Below, one piece after another: positions 20,890 through 33,434 of a stretch of 64,000 nucleotides of DNA (the stretch's first letter is position 1; each line of letters begins with the position of its first letter). The position numbers were made by a program, and so were the translations under genes. The stretch is from NCBI RefSeq assembly GCF_000699445.3, contig NC_067198.1:31437536-31501535 (forward strand), read 5' to 3'. Source of the stretch: Schistosoma haematobium. Taxonomy: Eukaryota; Platyhelminthes; Trematoda; Strigeidida; Schistosomatidae. The notes beneath the pieces are model-generated. The model had not been told where the DNA came from. It did not search any database and was given only the letters and a program-made list of their open reading frames with translations.

Positions 20890-23800
20890 CTAAAATTAAA
20901 AAGGCATGTACGGTTTTTAGCGGAACATTTACACACTCAAGAAGATATAAGTTGTATGTATCTATCATGTGATCATGTTATAAGATAGATAAACGTGCTG
21001 AGTTCTTCAAAATGCTCATCGAAATTCACGTATGAATAGTAAAGCCATCGCACGAATACTATTGTCTCAGTGGTATTATTTGTAGCTTTGATTATGTTTG
21101 TTACAAATTAGAATCCTACAGAATGTATCGAATCCGTGAAGACATCACACACACTCTGTTCACAAGTCCTAGTCAGAATGATATCTTTTACTACTGCTTT
21201 CTCTCAACTGTCTCCGAAATTTTAAAATGTCAAAGAATACAAGATGAGCACCAATGTGTTTGTGAGTTAGCTTTCGCCTAGTTGTGAATTAGAACTCGTT
21301 ATCTGCATAGTAAATACTCTATGACTTTGCATGATTCTATTGATAATATCAGTCAGCAACGAAATCCACCTTCACAGTGTCTACTTCGTTTCATTATTCA
21401 TTAGTGAGTTTTCATCTCTGTGTATTCACTTGTCATGACTAACTGACCAACATATGTGAAAAACTGCAGCTACTTAAAACTAATAAGATACAATCCATTG
21501 AATGTGGACAAATAATTTCAAGTGATTCGATTGTGTGTTAGTTATATGATGAACTAAATAAGACTCAAAACTGCTGACGATTGCTTAAGAAATATTGAAT
21601 TGAACGTTGCGTTACATGAGTAAAGAGTAAATAGCTATGTATAATGAAAGAACTACTCTAATCTTAATTACCATTGTCTTATTGAAAACTGTGAATTCAA
21701 TGGTGAGTTGATAAGCGTTGGAAATATATCAAGTTATAGAGAAAATGTCTAACTTAATCTGTTGTCCAATTCAACCTCATGTGCTGCATCATATGTCTGG
21801 ATATTGGACGGTGCTTCCAGATACTTACAGATGTCCGAGTGTTTGAGTAAAGCTACCCACAAGTGTGTTACTTCGATACAGCCTTCTGCAATACAAACTG
21901 CCACATGAGACTTCCTCAGAGTAAGTCAAACACATCATCTATATCAGCCGATATAATTATCATGATTATTCTTCAGTATCTGAGTAACATTAGTAATTCT
22001 GTTGATTCACTCATGACTGAAGCTGTAATCTGTTCGATTGATCAAGTTGTTTTGTTTGCCTTTATCACATGAGACGTTTGGCCAGTTAAGTCCTTTTGGC
22101 TCAATGTCGGTCTACTACTCAGACTACTTGTTGACACCAACCAATCAAAATGTAGTCGTAAACCATCTGCATTATTTCTCAATGTGTTCTGTTTAACATC
22201 GTGTGAGGCCTCATTCCAGATCTCTTCAACACCATAAAATTCAAGAGTGATATTCTTATAGTTGTGGACTCGAATTGTTCTTTCCCGATCGAAGCCTCAT
22301 CACGTCTTACAATTACAGTTCATTTTTGCAAACATCTATTAACACTTAGATTATTCTAAACGTCTTGAAACAGTTTAAATACTACGTTAAACGGTTCATA
22401 GTGGAGAGAACCTGTTAATATTTCATTGCCGATTGTAGACAGACAGATCAAGCTGTATTCCAATGACAAATAAATCATGAATGAGGTTTAATATGTAGTC
22501 AACGAAACTGTTATGAATCAGCGCTTAACAAAATGTGAAATATTTTTCAGCAATAAAGTTTTAACTTGATTTCAATGTTATTGAAATCGTCAATCCCTTG
22601 TACTTACATAATTCCCGAGTAATTTATTTATCCTTTGTACACCAACTGATGTAATCAAACAAGAAATTGTGGTAACTAGGGCGACAGAAACCATTGAACT
22701 TTTATTCAACTTCAATGAATTCAACAAAAATGGACCACTGTAAACCTGAAAGTATAACAGCACAAATATCTATTTACAAATAATATTGTGGTTTGTAATT
22801 CATTATTTATATGTGGGCATTAAAAGCACATATTAGTTAAGTTTATGTTATCTCAGTGCTAATATTCGGAAATTCAATTGACTAGAATCTCTGTTTGTAT
22901 ATGCAGCCTTATTGGAAGGCCTAGATGTAGAGGGCAGTAAAAAGTTTGTCGTTTGCTAGGTATATATTTAGAATTGTAATTCGAAAACTGCACACCATGT
23001 GGATGTATATTTTGAGTAGTTCAGTATCCACGAACGATTTCGAGCCATGGAACTCCTTCTCTTATCTCAACTGCATCACTTATTTAAAATTCATAATTTG
23101 AGTTTTGACTAATTGATCTCAACAAATTTCATTCTTAATTACAATCAGTTTGTGTTCAGCCACCTCATTACATAATCAAGTAATCTTCTTACCTCTATGA
23201 TCTATACTCATCATAACTGATGATTCAGAACATTCTCTCACATATATTATATTTATCCAGTTGAATTAAGTCTGTCCCAATCGCCACATATCCAAATCTA
23301 ATCTATTTCACTATTGTAATTTTGTTAACTTTAGTTCAACAGAGAGGCTGTGACCAGTCGAATTCAACAATGTCCAGTGTGAGACAATTATCCACCACAG
23401 GCAATCAATCAGGTTTGCTACATTTCGTGAATTCACTGAATTTGGACATTAACACCGTTAAACCCAGTGGTGGTGAAGAGTTCATACGATGATCTGAATA
23501 CGTACTCTGGTCTTCAGATCGAATTTTGTATCCGTTTATTTATTAACCAATGACTGCTTTTAGAGGAAATATTGAAATACATTGTTAAACTGACCAACCA
23601 CCATTTATATGGCATTGGCTTTAGTCTTAATTTTAGAACGTGTATATTAGCTTAGAGTTTCTGTGAAGAACTAATTAAAGTGATTCTTTATCCGACCTGT
23701 GCTCTTAGTGCTTTAATCCATGTACCTAACTTTATACGTGTTTCTGATAGTTTGAAATACTTATTTAATATTGAGAGCTTAACGTTGAATTTCATCATAT

Positions 23801-26800
23801 AATAAGTTTACGGAAGTTGAAATAGATCACTCATTGAAAGTAGATCAAATCGACAGGCAGGTAAATCAAAGTAAACTGCTACATCATTTACATATATCAC
23901 AAATTCAACACAAAACGGCAAAGTTATATGACACAATAGAATAATGAATAGAATGTTGTAGAAGAACAGTGAAACGTTTATGCATTAAATGAATATAGAA
24001 AGTTAATGTAATAATTATCTTGGTCAAATTTGACTGAAGTCCATCACGAAGACTGAATGATGCTTGAAGTGAATTCATTAGGGAAATATTATGAGCATTC
24101 TTAACATAACGCTAGTTCACAAAGTCACTGACTGTCGACTTCGGCTGTGTACTAATGATCACAGAGACACGTGGTCTCAAGCATGGAAGATGGGAATAGT
24201 ATGACAGTACTACATGTTCATATTTGTTATCAAAACATCTCAAATAAACTATATCGGATTACTATGTGATTTTTAATATAATCAGAAGATTTCCCTACTG
24301 ATATATTTTTCGACATTGTAGCTACTATCGTTACAGCTTACAAAAGTATTTCTTGATTGGACGTCTGAGAGGTAATGACAAAATATCGCATACTTCAGCC
24401 TCAAGTTTTACGGAACAAGCTGAATGCCGAATAGTTAACCCTGATCACGAACCCACTTGAGGTAGCGTCCATTTCGCTTCTCATGATTTAGGCTCATCTC
24501 TCTGTCGTATGCTATTCTACATATTATGCTACACTATCCATTACTGCGAAATAGCTTGAATAATTTGCAATCAGATTAATGATCCAATTACTACTAGGTG
24601 CGATATTTATCTACAAAACCAAAGTTTTCGATACATGAGCATCTTCCATCGATATTTTAGGTCACTATTTCAACTTGCCATTTGAATTCTGAAACCTTAT
24701 TTGTTCAGACCTCCTACAGTTGAAGCTGAAAGTGGTATATCCGGTCTCCAAGAAGAGCCTAATTTATTTCGTTGATTCCTGATATTCTTGCTCGGTAAAG
24801 TCGTGCCATATCATCTGATATACAGAATATATTGTAATCATTTTTCGACACCACTTATTGGAACGATGCATTTCATTTTGATGGTACTTTAACATATGGT
24901 CAATTAACAATTCAACGTTTTTCACTTGGTCGATATTTCACTTATTTTCAGGTAAATCTCATCTTCATTCAATATTTCAACCACAAAACATTGACTGAAT
25001 TATAACTCTGAAACAGACTTCCCAAATATGATCCCATAGGAGGGGTTCTGTACAGAAAATTATCTTCACTTGTCGTCATTCTATTAGGTACTTCAATGAT
25101 TCACCACTTACTCACCACGGAAACAGTTACACTAAGACGCATTATACTGAATGTAGAACAGCTCAGCCAAAATCTTGGTAGTGTAAACCAAGCATACCAG
25201 GGAAGTGTAGATGAAAGGCTGTAGGTCCGTTTTCGTTTGGATTTGAGCTGTGAAACCACAACAGAATTACCATTAATCACTTTGTTATTGTTGCTTGTTG
25301 CAATCACTTGTGAGAATTCATCTGTGGTATCTTGAACAATAGAAAGAAATAAGTGTCAAATTCTGACTAATTTTAGATTACAAGAAATACATATCTCTGG
25401 AGTGAAATGTGAATTCAACCACCCAAGGAAAACTAGTGGAAAACACAACAGTGGATTTTGTGCAGTTTGACCTAAATGCCTCACAGTTGTAAGTAATAGA
25501 TGACGAGAAGTCTCAAATCTCAATGAAGCAACTGTCTGAGGATGATAACTAACATTTTGGTAATTATCCAACTGAGTTCAGTCCACAACTCAACTCAATG
25601 TCAACCTGTATATTCGCCATAACACTAACCAATAAAACTTGAAAATGATGAGTGACAGAGAATTATGATCAATTTCAGTTCATTCATTCTACATCGACAA
25701 AAATAACAGTTAAGTGAAATGTCAGTTTCCCAGTGTTTTCATCATCACTGTCTCTTTCAAACTAATCATTCAGTGTACAGTAAAACCAATGAACACCTAT
25801 CAAGCTAGTACCCTATTCGAGTCAAAACTAATCAGATGTTTACTTTTCATTGGTCAAATTGGTTGCATCGAGTTTATCGTTTATCCAATCAGTACAGAGA
25901 TCTCTCTAGAAATCATTTCAATCGGATCAGCTCGATTTGTTGAAACACGCAAACATATCAACAAACAACATTCATACATGGTCTGGATTTCCGAAATTCC
26001 ATCTACATCAACATGGTATTTGACTTACTTTTATGAGATTGCATTGTGAGTGATTGGTGTGCTTTCGGTTTACCTTCACGAACACCACAATGGAAGATTA
26101 TTGTGAATAATACTCCAATGCCAACGACAATCAATGTAACATTTCGAAATATGGGTAAATCTTGAATTGTTATATTGTATTCTGAATGTACGACTAACTG
26201 TTTCCCAACATTTGTTGACTGGTTATTTATCGAATCATTGAACAATGTTGCTCGTTCACTTCCAACAATAATGTCAGTTGTTATTAATGATTTTGTGAAC
26301 AGTTGACTGTTGTTCACATTGTTGTCAGTCTCATTTACTGATTTCAAAAGTAACAAACTGGATTTTTCTGATTCAAAAAATACATACGTTATAAGCAATG
26401 TAGCCAAATGTCCGATTCCATGGAATAAATATCTCAAGGATGCAAGTAATTCTCGTTCATCATGTTGGTCTGTCAAATCATTGATAATTGATAAGTGGGG
26501 AATTTGTACAGCTGCACAACCAACCTTCAAAATATTGTTTTGTAGATAAAAGGAGAATCAATTAGTTTGAATGTTGATTTATTTTAAACTATCATCAATA
26601 CGAAATCAGCGTTTAGTCAATTCATCCGACTCTGCAGAAAACAAGAACCGCTCGGACCTGAGAGAAATTTCTTTTGAAGACCGCAAGTGGATACACGATT
26701 ATTTAGAACCTAAGTAATTTCAAATTACAATGGATACTGGAAGGATGGTGATTAGAGCTGTGGAATTTTCAAACTGATAATTGACATTTTCTCAGGTTTT

Positions 26801-29211
26801 AACTGACTGACTAACTAACATTAATCAAACTACCACTGAAAATGAGAAGGTACTGTAAATATATGTTGTTCCAGTTTCGGATGTTTTGACAATGCACACA
26901 CTTGTCTACAGAAGACCTGTTTCAGGACTATCAGACTATTGACCACTGTGATGATTGTCTTGTGAATGTAGTGGATTTGACGAGAATGTTTATTTGAATC
27001 GAAACACGTTTCGTTCGTTCATCGTTTGATGAGTAAACTTCATGCCAGTAAATGTTTAATAACATCAGTTAGTTTATAATTATAAATATTTAAACATAAT
27101 GAATCCTGTAAATCACTTGTAAAGATTTGCATTGTTTTCTTTGTACTATTCAAACTTGTGTTAATTACTTTTCGGTCATTTATTTACTATGAGGAAATGA
27201 CTCACTTTAAATCACGAAACATCAGGAACACTGTGGTGTGTGCTACTGATGTCGATTGACATAAATAGTTTGCACCATCAATCAAAAGTGAAATGCCTGT
27301 AGATATAAGGTTAGGAAGATCAAGGAAAAGAGAACGAGAATGGGGAATGGTTGGTGTGGAAACGAAGGAACAATCAAGTCTGAGACGATTGACTGATATT
27401 TTGTAAATGAAGTATCTACTGTACTGTTTTCGGAGTTTACTAAACCATTCTATAATTTTGTGTTCAAATACATTCAATCATCGCCAATTGTGTTCTCGCT
27501 TACTTACTTACTTACTTACGCCTGTTACTCCCAATGAGGCATAGGCCGCCGAACAGCATTCTCCAAATCACTCCGTCCTGGGCCTTCTTTTCTAGTTCTC
27601 GCTTACTACAACACAATTTACTACTTATTGGGATACCATGGAAAGTAGATTTATTATTGTACTCATAAATGATGTTTTGTGGATTTTGTAGAAATTAGGG
27701 TTCGTTTGCATGAGGGACTGATTTAATTTGGGAAACTGTTAGAAAAGAGAGGACTTCCAAGACAGTTGTTTCGTCTTATTATTATATTTTCTTTAAGTAT
27801 GACTAGTACATGAACTGAACCAAGAATTTCCAAGCCAGTCTGTCAGTTCATTAGTTTAAGGCTTATTATTTTGTATATCAGTAGAATCATTTACAAAATA
27901 TTTTGGCATTTAATATGTGCGCTCCGATTGACAGAATCTGATTTCATGTATCCCATCGATAAAACTTTACGTTCGTTTTATTTTAAAAGATTATTTACAA
28001 AAATATTTATTCTCAACTCCATTCGAATTTACTTCGATGACGACTTTACAGTAATCGGTCAAATAGTTTGTTTTTAACCTTTGAGCATGTTGATATTTCA
28101 TCCAGTTAGACCATTTAATAAACTTTTGTAAAGCAAGGACAATAAACCTGATAGAATGAGGTGACCTAATTTCACTTTGTGTACTTTAAATCTTCCACAT
28201 ATGTACTGGTGTGCATAAAGAAATAAATTTTTAAAAATATTTTAGTGGATAAGATACATACCATAATTTAGTTCAATAGTGAACAAATGACTATTTTGAT
28301 AAATCGATGAATTGATCAGATATGATAGAAACCGTTATGTAACCGTGTGCAAGAAACGTGTGAAAACCATTGTGATTACGGTAGACAAAATGATAGTAAG
28401 TATCGAAATACAACAGTAAAGTGACCATAATAATATTAGCTAGAGAAGGCAAGAAAACTTAAGTAATAAGATATCTAAATTGATAAGGGTTCAGACATTT
28501 TACTGAATAAAACTGAAATAATAAGGCCTTCGTAATATTCATTCCAATGTCTACACATTTACATAGATTTAGATCAAACACATCATACTAAAATATTCAC
28601 TCAATCGACCAACATTATCACCTAATATTTTTGCCGAGTGATTCCAAAAATTCCATATCACAATCACAAACATTCATTCATACAATAAAACATACCTGAA
28701 CACAAATCATAAACATGCCATTGATCAATAACTTCACCACAATTGGAAGACCAACAAAATATTCCGGTTGTCCGAACATCAACGGAAAGGCAATAAGCAT
28801 CAATAAACATCCACCTAAATGCCATGACTTTCTCTGTCCAAGTCTCAACTGTCGTTTCATTCGATTGAACAACCTCTTATCCTTCTTTACACTTCCATCT
28901 TCACACGTTATCGACTGGTGAACAGTTGTCGGTTTTTCAGTTAGACCGAGTGGACGATCTGATAAATAACCAATCAATGGTGTGGCTAATCCATTAGCAA
29001 TCTGACCACACAGTAATAATGCCCCAACTTGTGAACTACTCAAACTGATACAACCTTCATAGAATATGATGTAGAATATACAGATAAATCCCAAAACAAG
29101 ATCTTTAAGCATTTGACCCGTTCCATAAGCAATTTTACTAATCCACTTCATTTTATTTGTCGTTGTAGCTTGGATAACTGATAACGATTGTGAGACTTTG
29201 ATGTCATTCAT
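20347..29211 (-). CDS. MFSD12: MFSD12-like major facilitator transporter, five exons
   Basis: Five exons join in phase: 29211-28696, 26524-26074, 25330-25116, 22745-22608 and 20889-20347, giving 620 codons plus TAA. All four introns are GT-AG (donors GTATGT, GTAAAC, GTGAGT, GTAAGT). The protein is a 12-helix MFS_2/GPH-type carrier. It shows IAYGTGQMLKDL, a GYLSDR loop motif (residues 81-86), RKSWHLGG, AAVQIPHLS, LRYLF, LPIFRNVTLIVVGIG and a C-terminal NNVRALVVIATLIGV. Vertebrate MFSD12 is about 480 residues and is needed for cysteine import into lysosomes and melanosomes. The extra length here lies in loops after helices 2-3 and 5-6, after helix 6 and at the C-terminus. Substrate and organelle are inferred from family only. 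A Ty3 remnant converges on its 3' side. Confidence 0.88.
20890..22607 (-). other. MFSD12-like intron 4; unit 1 boundary
   Basis: Intron between exons 4 and 5. The part 20890 to about 21625 is also present in unit 2 (48426-49270), and from 21626 onwards the DNA is single-copy in this window. No gene seen inside. Confidence 0.7.
22608..22745 (-). CDS. MFSD12: MFSD12-like exon 4, 46 codons
   Basis: A short exon found by reading the minus strand between acceptor ATACTTTCAG and donor GTAAGT. It encodes VYSGPFLLNSLKLNKSS, then MVSVALVTTISCLITSVGV, a clear membrane helix, and QRINKLLGNY. It lies in the helix 7-8 region and both borders are phase 0, which joins exons 3 and 5 without a break. Confidence 0.85.
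22746..25115 (-). other. MFSD12-like intron 3, no gene seen
   Basis: 2370 bp of AT-rich single-copy DNA. At about 23443-23470 a stretch resembles a SINE leader (GACATTAACACCGTTAAACC), but no A or B box follows. Confidence 0.6.
25116..25330 (-). CDS. MFSD12: MFSD12-like exon 3
   Basis: The acceptor TTGTTCAAG comes after a pyrimidine-rich stretch. The first two bases (AT) complete a GAT codon with the G left by exon 2. It codes for a hydrophilic loop (TTDEFSQVIATSN, LKSKRKRTYS), then PWYAWFTLPRFWLSC and MRLSVTVSV, the seventh-helix region. It ends GTG before GTGAGT, phase 0. Confidence 0.85.
25331..26073 (-). other. MFSD12-like intron 2, no gene seen
   Basis: 743 bp between exons 2 and 3. The frames at 25356-25571 and 25714-26049 have no domain and are not supported. 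Confidence 0.6.
26074..26524 (-). CDS. MFSD12: MFSD12-like exon 2
   Basis: The acceptor TTGAAG precedes GTTGGTTGTGCAGC; the exon ends GAAG before GTAAAC, phase 1. It encodes VGCAAVQIPHLSIINDL, LRYLFHGIGHLATLLITYV and, after a loop of about 80 residues with several N-x-S/T sites, DLPIFRNVTLIVVGIGVLF. Human MFSD12 has the same order with a shorter loop. Confidence 0.9.
26525..28695 (-). other. MFSD12-like intron 1 with a small RTE insertion
   Basis: 2171 bp. Apart from the RTE tail at 27504-27594 I see no element or gene. The frames 27202-27477 and 27871-28077 lack any recognisable feature. Confidence 0.6.
27492..27606 (-). mobile_element. Very short RTE 3' end with 12-bp target duplication
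   Basis: GTTCTCGCTTAC occurs at 27492-27503 and again at 27595-27606. Between them is the last 90 or so bases of an RTE element in minus orientation, with its ACTTACTTAC tail next to the left repeat and GCCTGTTACTCCCAATGAGG after it. It is a strongly 5'-truncated retroposition into intron 1, in the sense orientation of the gene. Confidence 0.85.
28696..29211 (-). CDS. MFSD12: MFSD12-like exon 1
   Basis: Starts at ATG 29211 (MNDIKVSQSL) and ends with CAG before GTATGT, phase 0, 172 codons. It holds four membrane segments (about 35-55, 60-85, 130-148, 155-172). The cytoplasmic loop between helices 2 and 3 is long and basic (about residues 87-128, RMKRQLRLGQRK). The ATG is the first in frame after stops upstream. 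Confidence 0.9.
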
Positions 29212-29935
29212 AATTCACTGATTTGACCAAGATTTATGAGTGAGTTAATTCAAGTGCACACACTAACTTGTTGAAGTGAGTAAAATTTCAATGATTTATG
29301 CTATTTGTGAGAATTGAAATTAGTCTCTTTTAAATACTGTTGTATGTACAATAATTTCGCAGCAATTTTATGGCCTAATTAATCAATATGAACTGACTTG
29401 TCTCATTGTCCAATCAGTGAATAACTATTTTGGCTTTTATACTAACCGGCTTGATGAAAGATGAATAACAACTTCATTACAATGAAATGATTCCACTGAT
29501 ATTTCTTACACTATTCATTGAGTACCTTTTTTGTATAATTAAACTGTGTTAGAGAGAAATTTGAGTGACTCATTTCACATAATCAGACATATCCGAATGT
29601 TTCATCTCACATTTTATTCAAAATACTGACTTAGACCTGTGGCTAAAGTTGTAACAACCAAACATTAATGTATTAAGAAATAGCTTTAAAAAAATAATCT
29701 GAATAATTATAGTAACAACATGGAAGGGAATACTGACTAGTTCAGTAGGTTTTCGCATAAATCATCCATATGACATTCATTACATATACATAATTACTAT
29801 CGTTAGAGTTGTAGTGTCAGTCATTGTTTTAAGCCCATAATATATCTTATTCTAGTTTTTGGACAAACCAATCTATTCATTCTACTTGAGTCATATTTTG
29901 ACCTTGTTAATTATTCGCTTATCCGTCTTGACTGT
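29212..29935. other. Upstream region of the MFSD12-like gene
   Basis: AT-rich, single-copy. It must hold the 5' UTR or trans-splice acceptor and promoter of the gene, but I see no unambiguous element. No coding signal. Confidence 0.4.
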
Positions 29936-29939
29936 TTTT

Positions 29940-30290
29940 ATATGAGCGTATATGTGTGTACACCTCACATCCCATGTCTCATCACATGTCTGTGGTTTAT
30001 TTTGTCTGCCTATAAATATTGAGTAACGTCTGGCTGAAAACGAGTTGGCTCACCAGCCATCTCCACTGCGCGTTGTTTTGCTTTGCTCTATTTCATTCGC
30101 TTCATATATAAAGTATATGTATTCACAAGTCCATTCTCGTTATTCGACTTATATAATTCCGTTATTGACTAATGCGATTAAAGTCGATGAGTATATACGA
30201 GGATAGGTGACATATATATTTCAAAAACAATCATCATTACGATCTACATGGAGTCAGATCCACGGGCCACTGAAGAATAAATCGATTGAA
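29940..30290 (+). mobile_element. Possible LTR and leader of an LTR retrotransposon
   Basis: This stretch is less AT-rich than its surroundings. It has a TATA-like CCTATAAATATTG, then GAAAACGAGTTGGCTCACC, a pyrimidine-rich GTTGTTTTGCTTTGCTC and a second ATATATAAAG. It ends in ATGGAGTCAGATCCACGGGCC, which reads MESDPRATEE before a stop, like a gag start. The order resembles LTR, leader and gag start. Without a second LTR or a convincing primer site this stays tentative. Confidence 0.35.
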
Positions 30291-30486
30291 TAGGCTGTAG
30301 AACAGGTTTAATAAGAGTATTTTATTACTTTTACTCAATGTCTTGACTTCATGAAACCGTCGTGATGTGATTGATCCTTCATTCTATTCAAATGAGTGAA
30401 ATGGTTTAAACATGTAACGAAATGGTAGCGAAAGTAATAGATTTCTATGATCCAATAAAAGCGGACAATAATCACTTATCTCCTGT

Positions 30487-30880
30487 ACTACTTACTTACT
30501 TACTTTTGCCTGTCACTCTTCATGGAGCATAGGTCGCCGACCAGCATTCTTCAACTCACTCTGTCCTGAGTCTTCCTCTCCAGTTCTATCCAATTTTTGT
30601 ACATTTTCCTCATGTCTGTCTCCATCTCTCGGCGTACTTTGTTCTTTGGTCTTCCTCTCCTCCTTTAACCTTGAGGATTCCATGTGAGGGCTTGTCTTGT
30701 GACACAGTTAAGTACTTTCCTCAATGTGTGTCCTATCCACTTCCAGCGCTTCTCCCTGATTTCTTCCTCCGCTAGGATCTGGTTTTTTCTCTCGCATAGT
30801 AGGTTGTTGCTGATAGTGTCTGGACATCGAATCCAAAGTATTTTGCGTAGACAGCTGTCAATAAACACTTGTATTTTCTG
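30487..30880 (-). mobile_element. RTE 3' end fragment at the start of unit 2
   Basis: The ACTTACTTACTTAC tail starts at about 30487. The minus-strand frame 30889-30665 codes for [43 protein letters not shown] and [12 protein letters not shown], the C-terminus of an RTE ORF. A stop after NPQG cuts off the last 40 residues seen in the inverted RTE. The window start (1-108) is the inner end of the same fragment in unit 1, so the tandem period is about 30.77 kb. Confidence 0.85.
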
Positions 30881-32454
30881 TATTAGCAAACGTATAATGG
30901 AAGAGTCATAGTATTATTATTACCTTGATTTTCCCATTGTCATATAGAAGTTAATCAAGAATAAATACTTAATTTAATCGTCACGCGTACATTGATCCGA
31001 AAATTACCCTTGGATGTTCAGAATTTATATCGACATTATGACCATTTCTATGGCAATGATTTAAATTCAATATCCCGAATAAAACATACTGGCGTAGATA
31101 TATTTGAAGATACTAATTTGAAGCTATATATTTCAAAGATTTCTTTATTGACTCATTACATTGTGATTGTGATAAATTCAAGCGATTAGTTCAGTTTCTC
31201 AAAGCACACATTTTTTTCCTAATTTACGATCTATTATCAGTTGTTATGACCAGCCTTAAATTCAATGGAGCTCAGGAGATTTCCTGATAAAAACCTCTGT
31301 AATAGAAGGAATCTATCATTGATTATTATTGTTATAACTTGCAGCCTGAGCGCCCTGTTAATGTATAACGTAATAATATCGCCAATTAGAGAGCAGGGAC
31401 TGGTCGATCGGACCAATGATGCATAAAACACGTGTGAGCAGTCTAGAGTCCTGATTGATCCTACTCTCCGCCTAGCCCAGCCAGTTAAGTTCAGAAAACT
31501 AATCTCAGCCTCTGCAATATGAATCAATTATTTCAAGCATACGTGCTTTGTATATCAACCAGACAGACCACATCGTACCAACAAAATAGGAAACAACATA
31601 TGTACGAGATTTAGCCAAATGTGGATGTGAATGGGGAAGGTAGTAATTAATAGACAGGGCATAATTCAAGAATGGTGAATCGTATAATAATAGTTCATAG
31701 GTCAAAATAAGGCTCATAAATATAGCGACATGAATATGAATAGCTTAGTTATTCAACAATTATACGATAAATTATACCATAAATGGATACCAAAAGTTAC
31801 CATTCATTATGCTTATTGGAACATAACAATCATAAATGTATTGATCATTACAATGATATATATCATGACAATCTTTGTAAAATACTACTTCTTAGGGTAC
31901 AACTACTTGATTACATCAATTGCATTCAAATTCTAAGGTTAATTATTATTCACATTTTAGCTGTGTAAAGTATACAATTTCACTCTTCTACTGTGATTTT
32001 AATTTTTTCGCATTTTCAAAACTAATGACATGATTCTGCTATTGATCATTAAGAAATATCTTTAGTCATGCATATTTATCACATTAGTCTTTCAGAATGC
32101 ACGAAAACTAATTCTTATCTTACTTATTTTATTATATCTAAATGAATATTTATCTTATTTAGATCTGATGATATTTTCTGTGACTTTTCCTGACTAATAT
32201 GAAATACTTCAAAAAAATGCCATTTGTATAATGAGATTGAAATAATGATGTAATTTGTTTTGTCTGATTAGGGTCAATCTCATGATTGAAAATAAATTTA
32301 TATTTTAATTAGACTAAATCATTTTGTTTCATATTATTCTAGGTTAAGAAATGAGCACTCATGAGAAAGCTGAAATTTTCGGCGAAATAAAATAAGCTAA
32401 CGTGAGAACTTTGAGAATAGTTTCATCAAGAACCTATTGTAATTCGTGAATATT
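30881..32454. other. Non-coding block of unit 2, no gene seen
   Basis: Copy of 109-1680 with one-base differences in T and A runs only. Confidence 0.6.
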
Positions 32455-32627
32455 TGTGGAGGTTGTCGAGGTTTTGATTGAGGTCATGAATCGATCAATG
32501 TTAGACCACCATTTGAAACTTGAGAGTATTGGACGAATTGTTCTTCCTTATATAGGTCTCTTCAGCAGTGCACATCCACGATCCCGGACGCGGGATTTGA
32601 ACCTAGGACTCTGGGTCTCGCGCATGT
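32455..32627 (-). repeat. SINE remnant lacking its tRNA-like head
   Basis: Same SINE body as in unit 1, with B box and decayed hammerhead core. The 84 bases that held the A-box part and the leader are gone. The break lies just after GTCTCGCGCATG, where TAAGCTACTGACACTG follows. Confidence 0.65.
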
Positions 32628-33434
32628 AAGCTACTGACACTGAATTCATCAAAGTCTAGACCACTTCAATAACTGCACAGATTTCCATGTTTTCATTGTG
32701 AGAGTGAAGGATAATGAGTTTAATCGCTCACTAGGTAGCTGGTGTTCATTTCTGAGGAATGCGAAGCTACGATAAAAATATGCTTAAAATAAACATCGTT
32801 TCTTATCAAATAATTTTTAGAGCGTTTCTACTCAAGAAGCGATGAAATAGAATGAATATATATCACACCACCAATCTTCTCGATGCTTGATTAATCGTAA
32901 AGACATATAGGAGCTGTGATCAGGTCTGACAACTATCTTATGTAAATGCATGCTAGACTACTTGAAAGTAGTGTAATTTTCGTGCGTGATTTTAGAAGTG
33001 CACTTTCTAAAGATCAGTTAAATCAGTGTTCAACATCATCGTACGAAATTTCGGTGAACACGTTAATTCGAAAATGGTAAATTAGGTTGGAAATTATCAA
33101 CTATTACTTGATTAGTGTGTGTATCACTGTGGCGACTGAATTATTGAGTCAATCACTCCATAGATAATCAGAATAGAACAGTTTCATGAAAATTTCACAC
33201 AATATATACCCAGTATCTTGCTAAGTGATGAAAGTCAAGTGTTTTTAACCCAGTGGCTTGTGATAAGCTTTGTGTTGCTGATATACAATTGATAAACGGG
33301 TTTTTATTCTCTCAGTCACATAAAGAACTTATCGAAGGTTTTTGATAGTGTTCTATTTTATAGAGAATTCATGTTCACAGAGTTGTAGAATAAGTGACCC
33401 TTTATGAATTTGTGAATAACTGGCCAATAATACA

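Noticed and set aside
26310..26549. 79-codon plus-strand frame
   Set aside because: Antisense to MFSD12-like exon 2.
27497..27520. ACTTACTT tandem repeat as a microsatellite or CRISPR-like array
   Set aside because: It is the normal 3' tail of RTE elements; the same tail is at 30487. No CRISPR array exists in this window.
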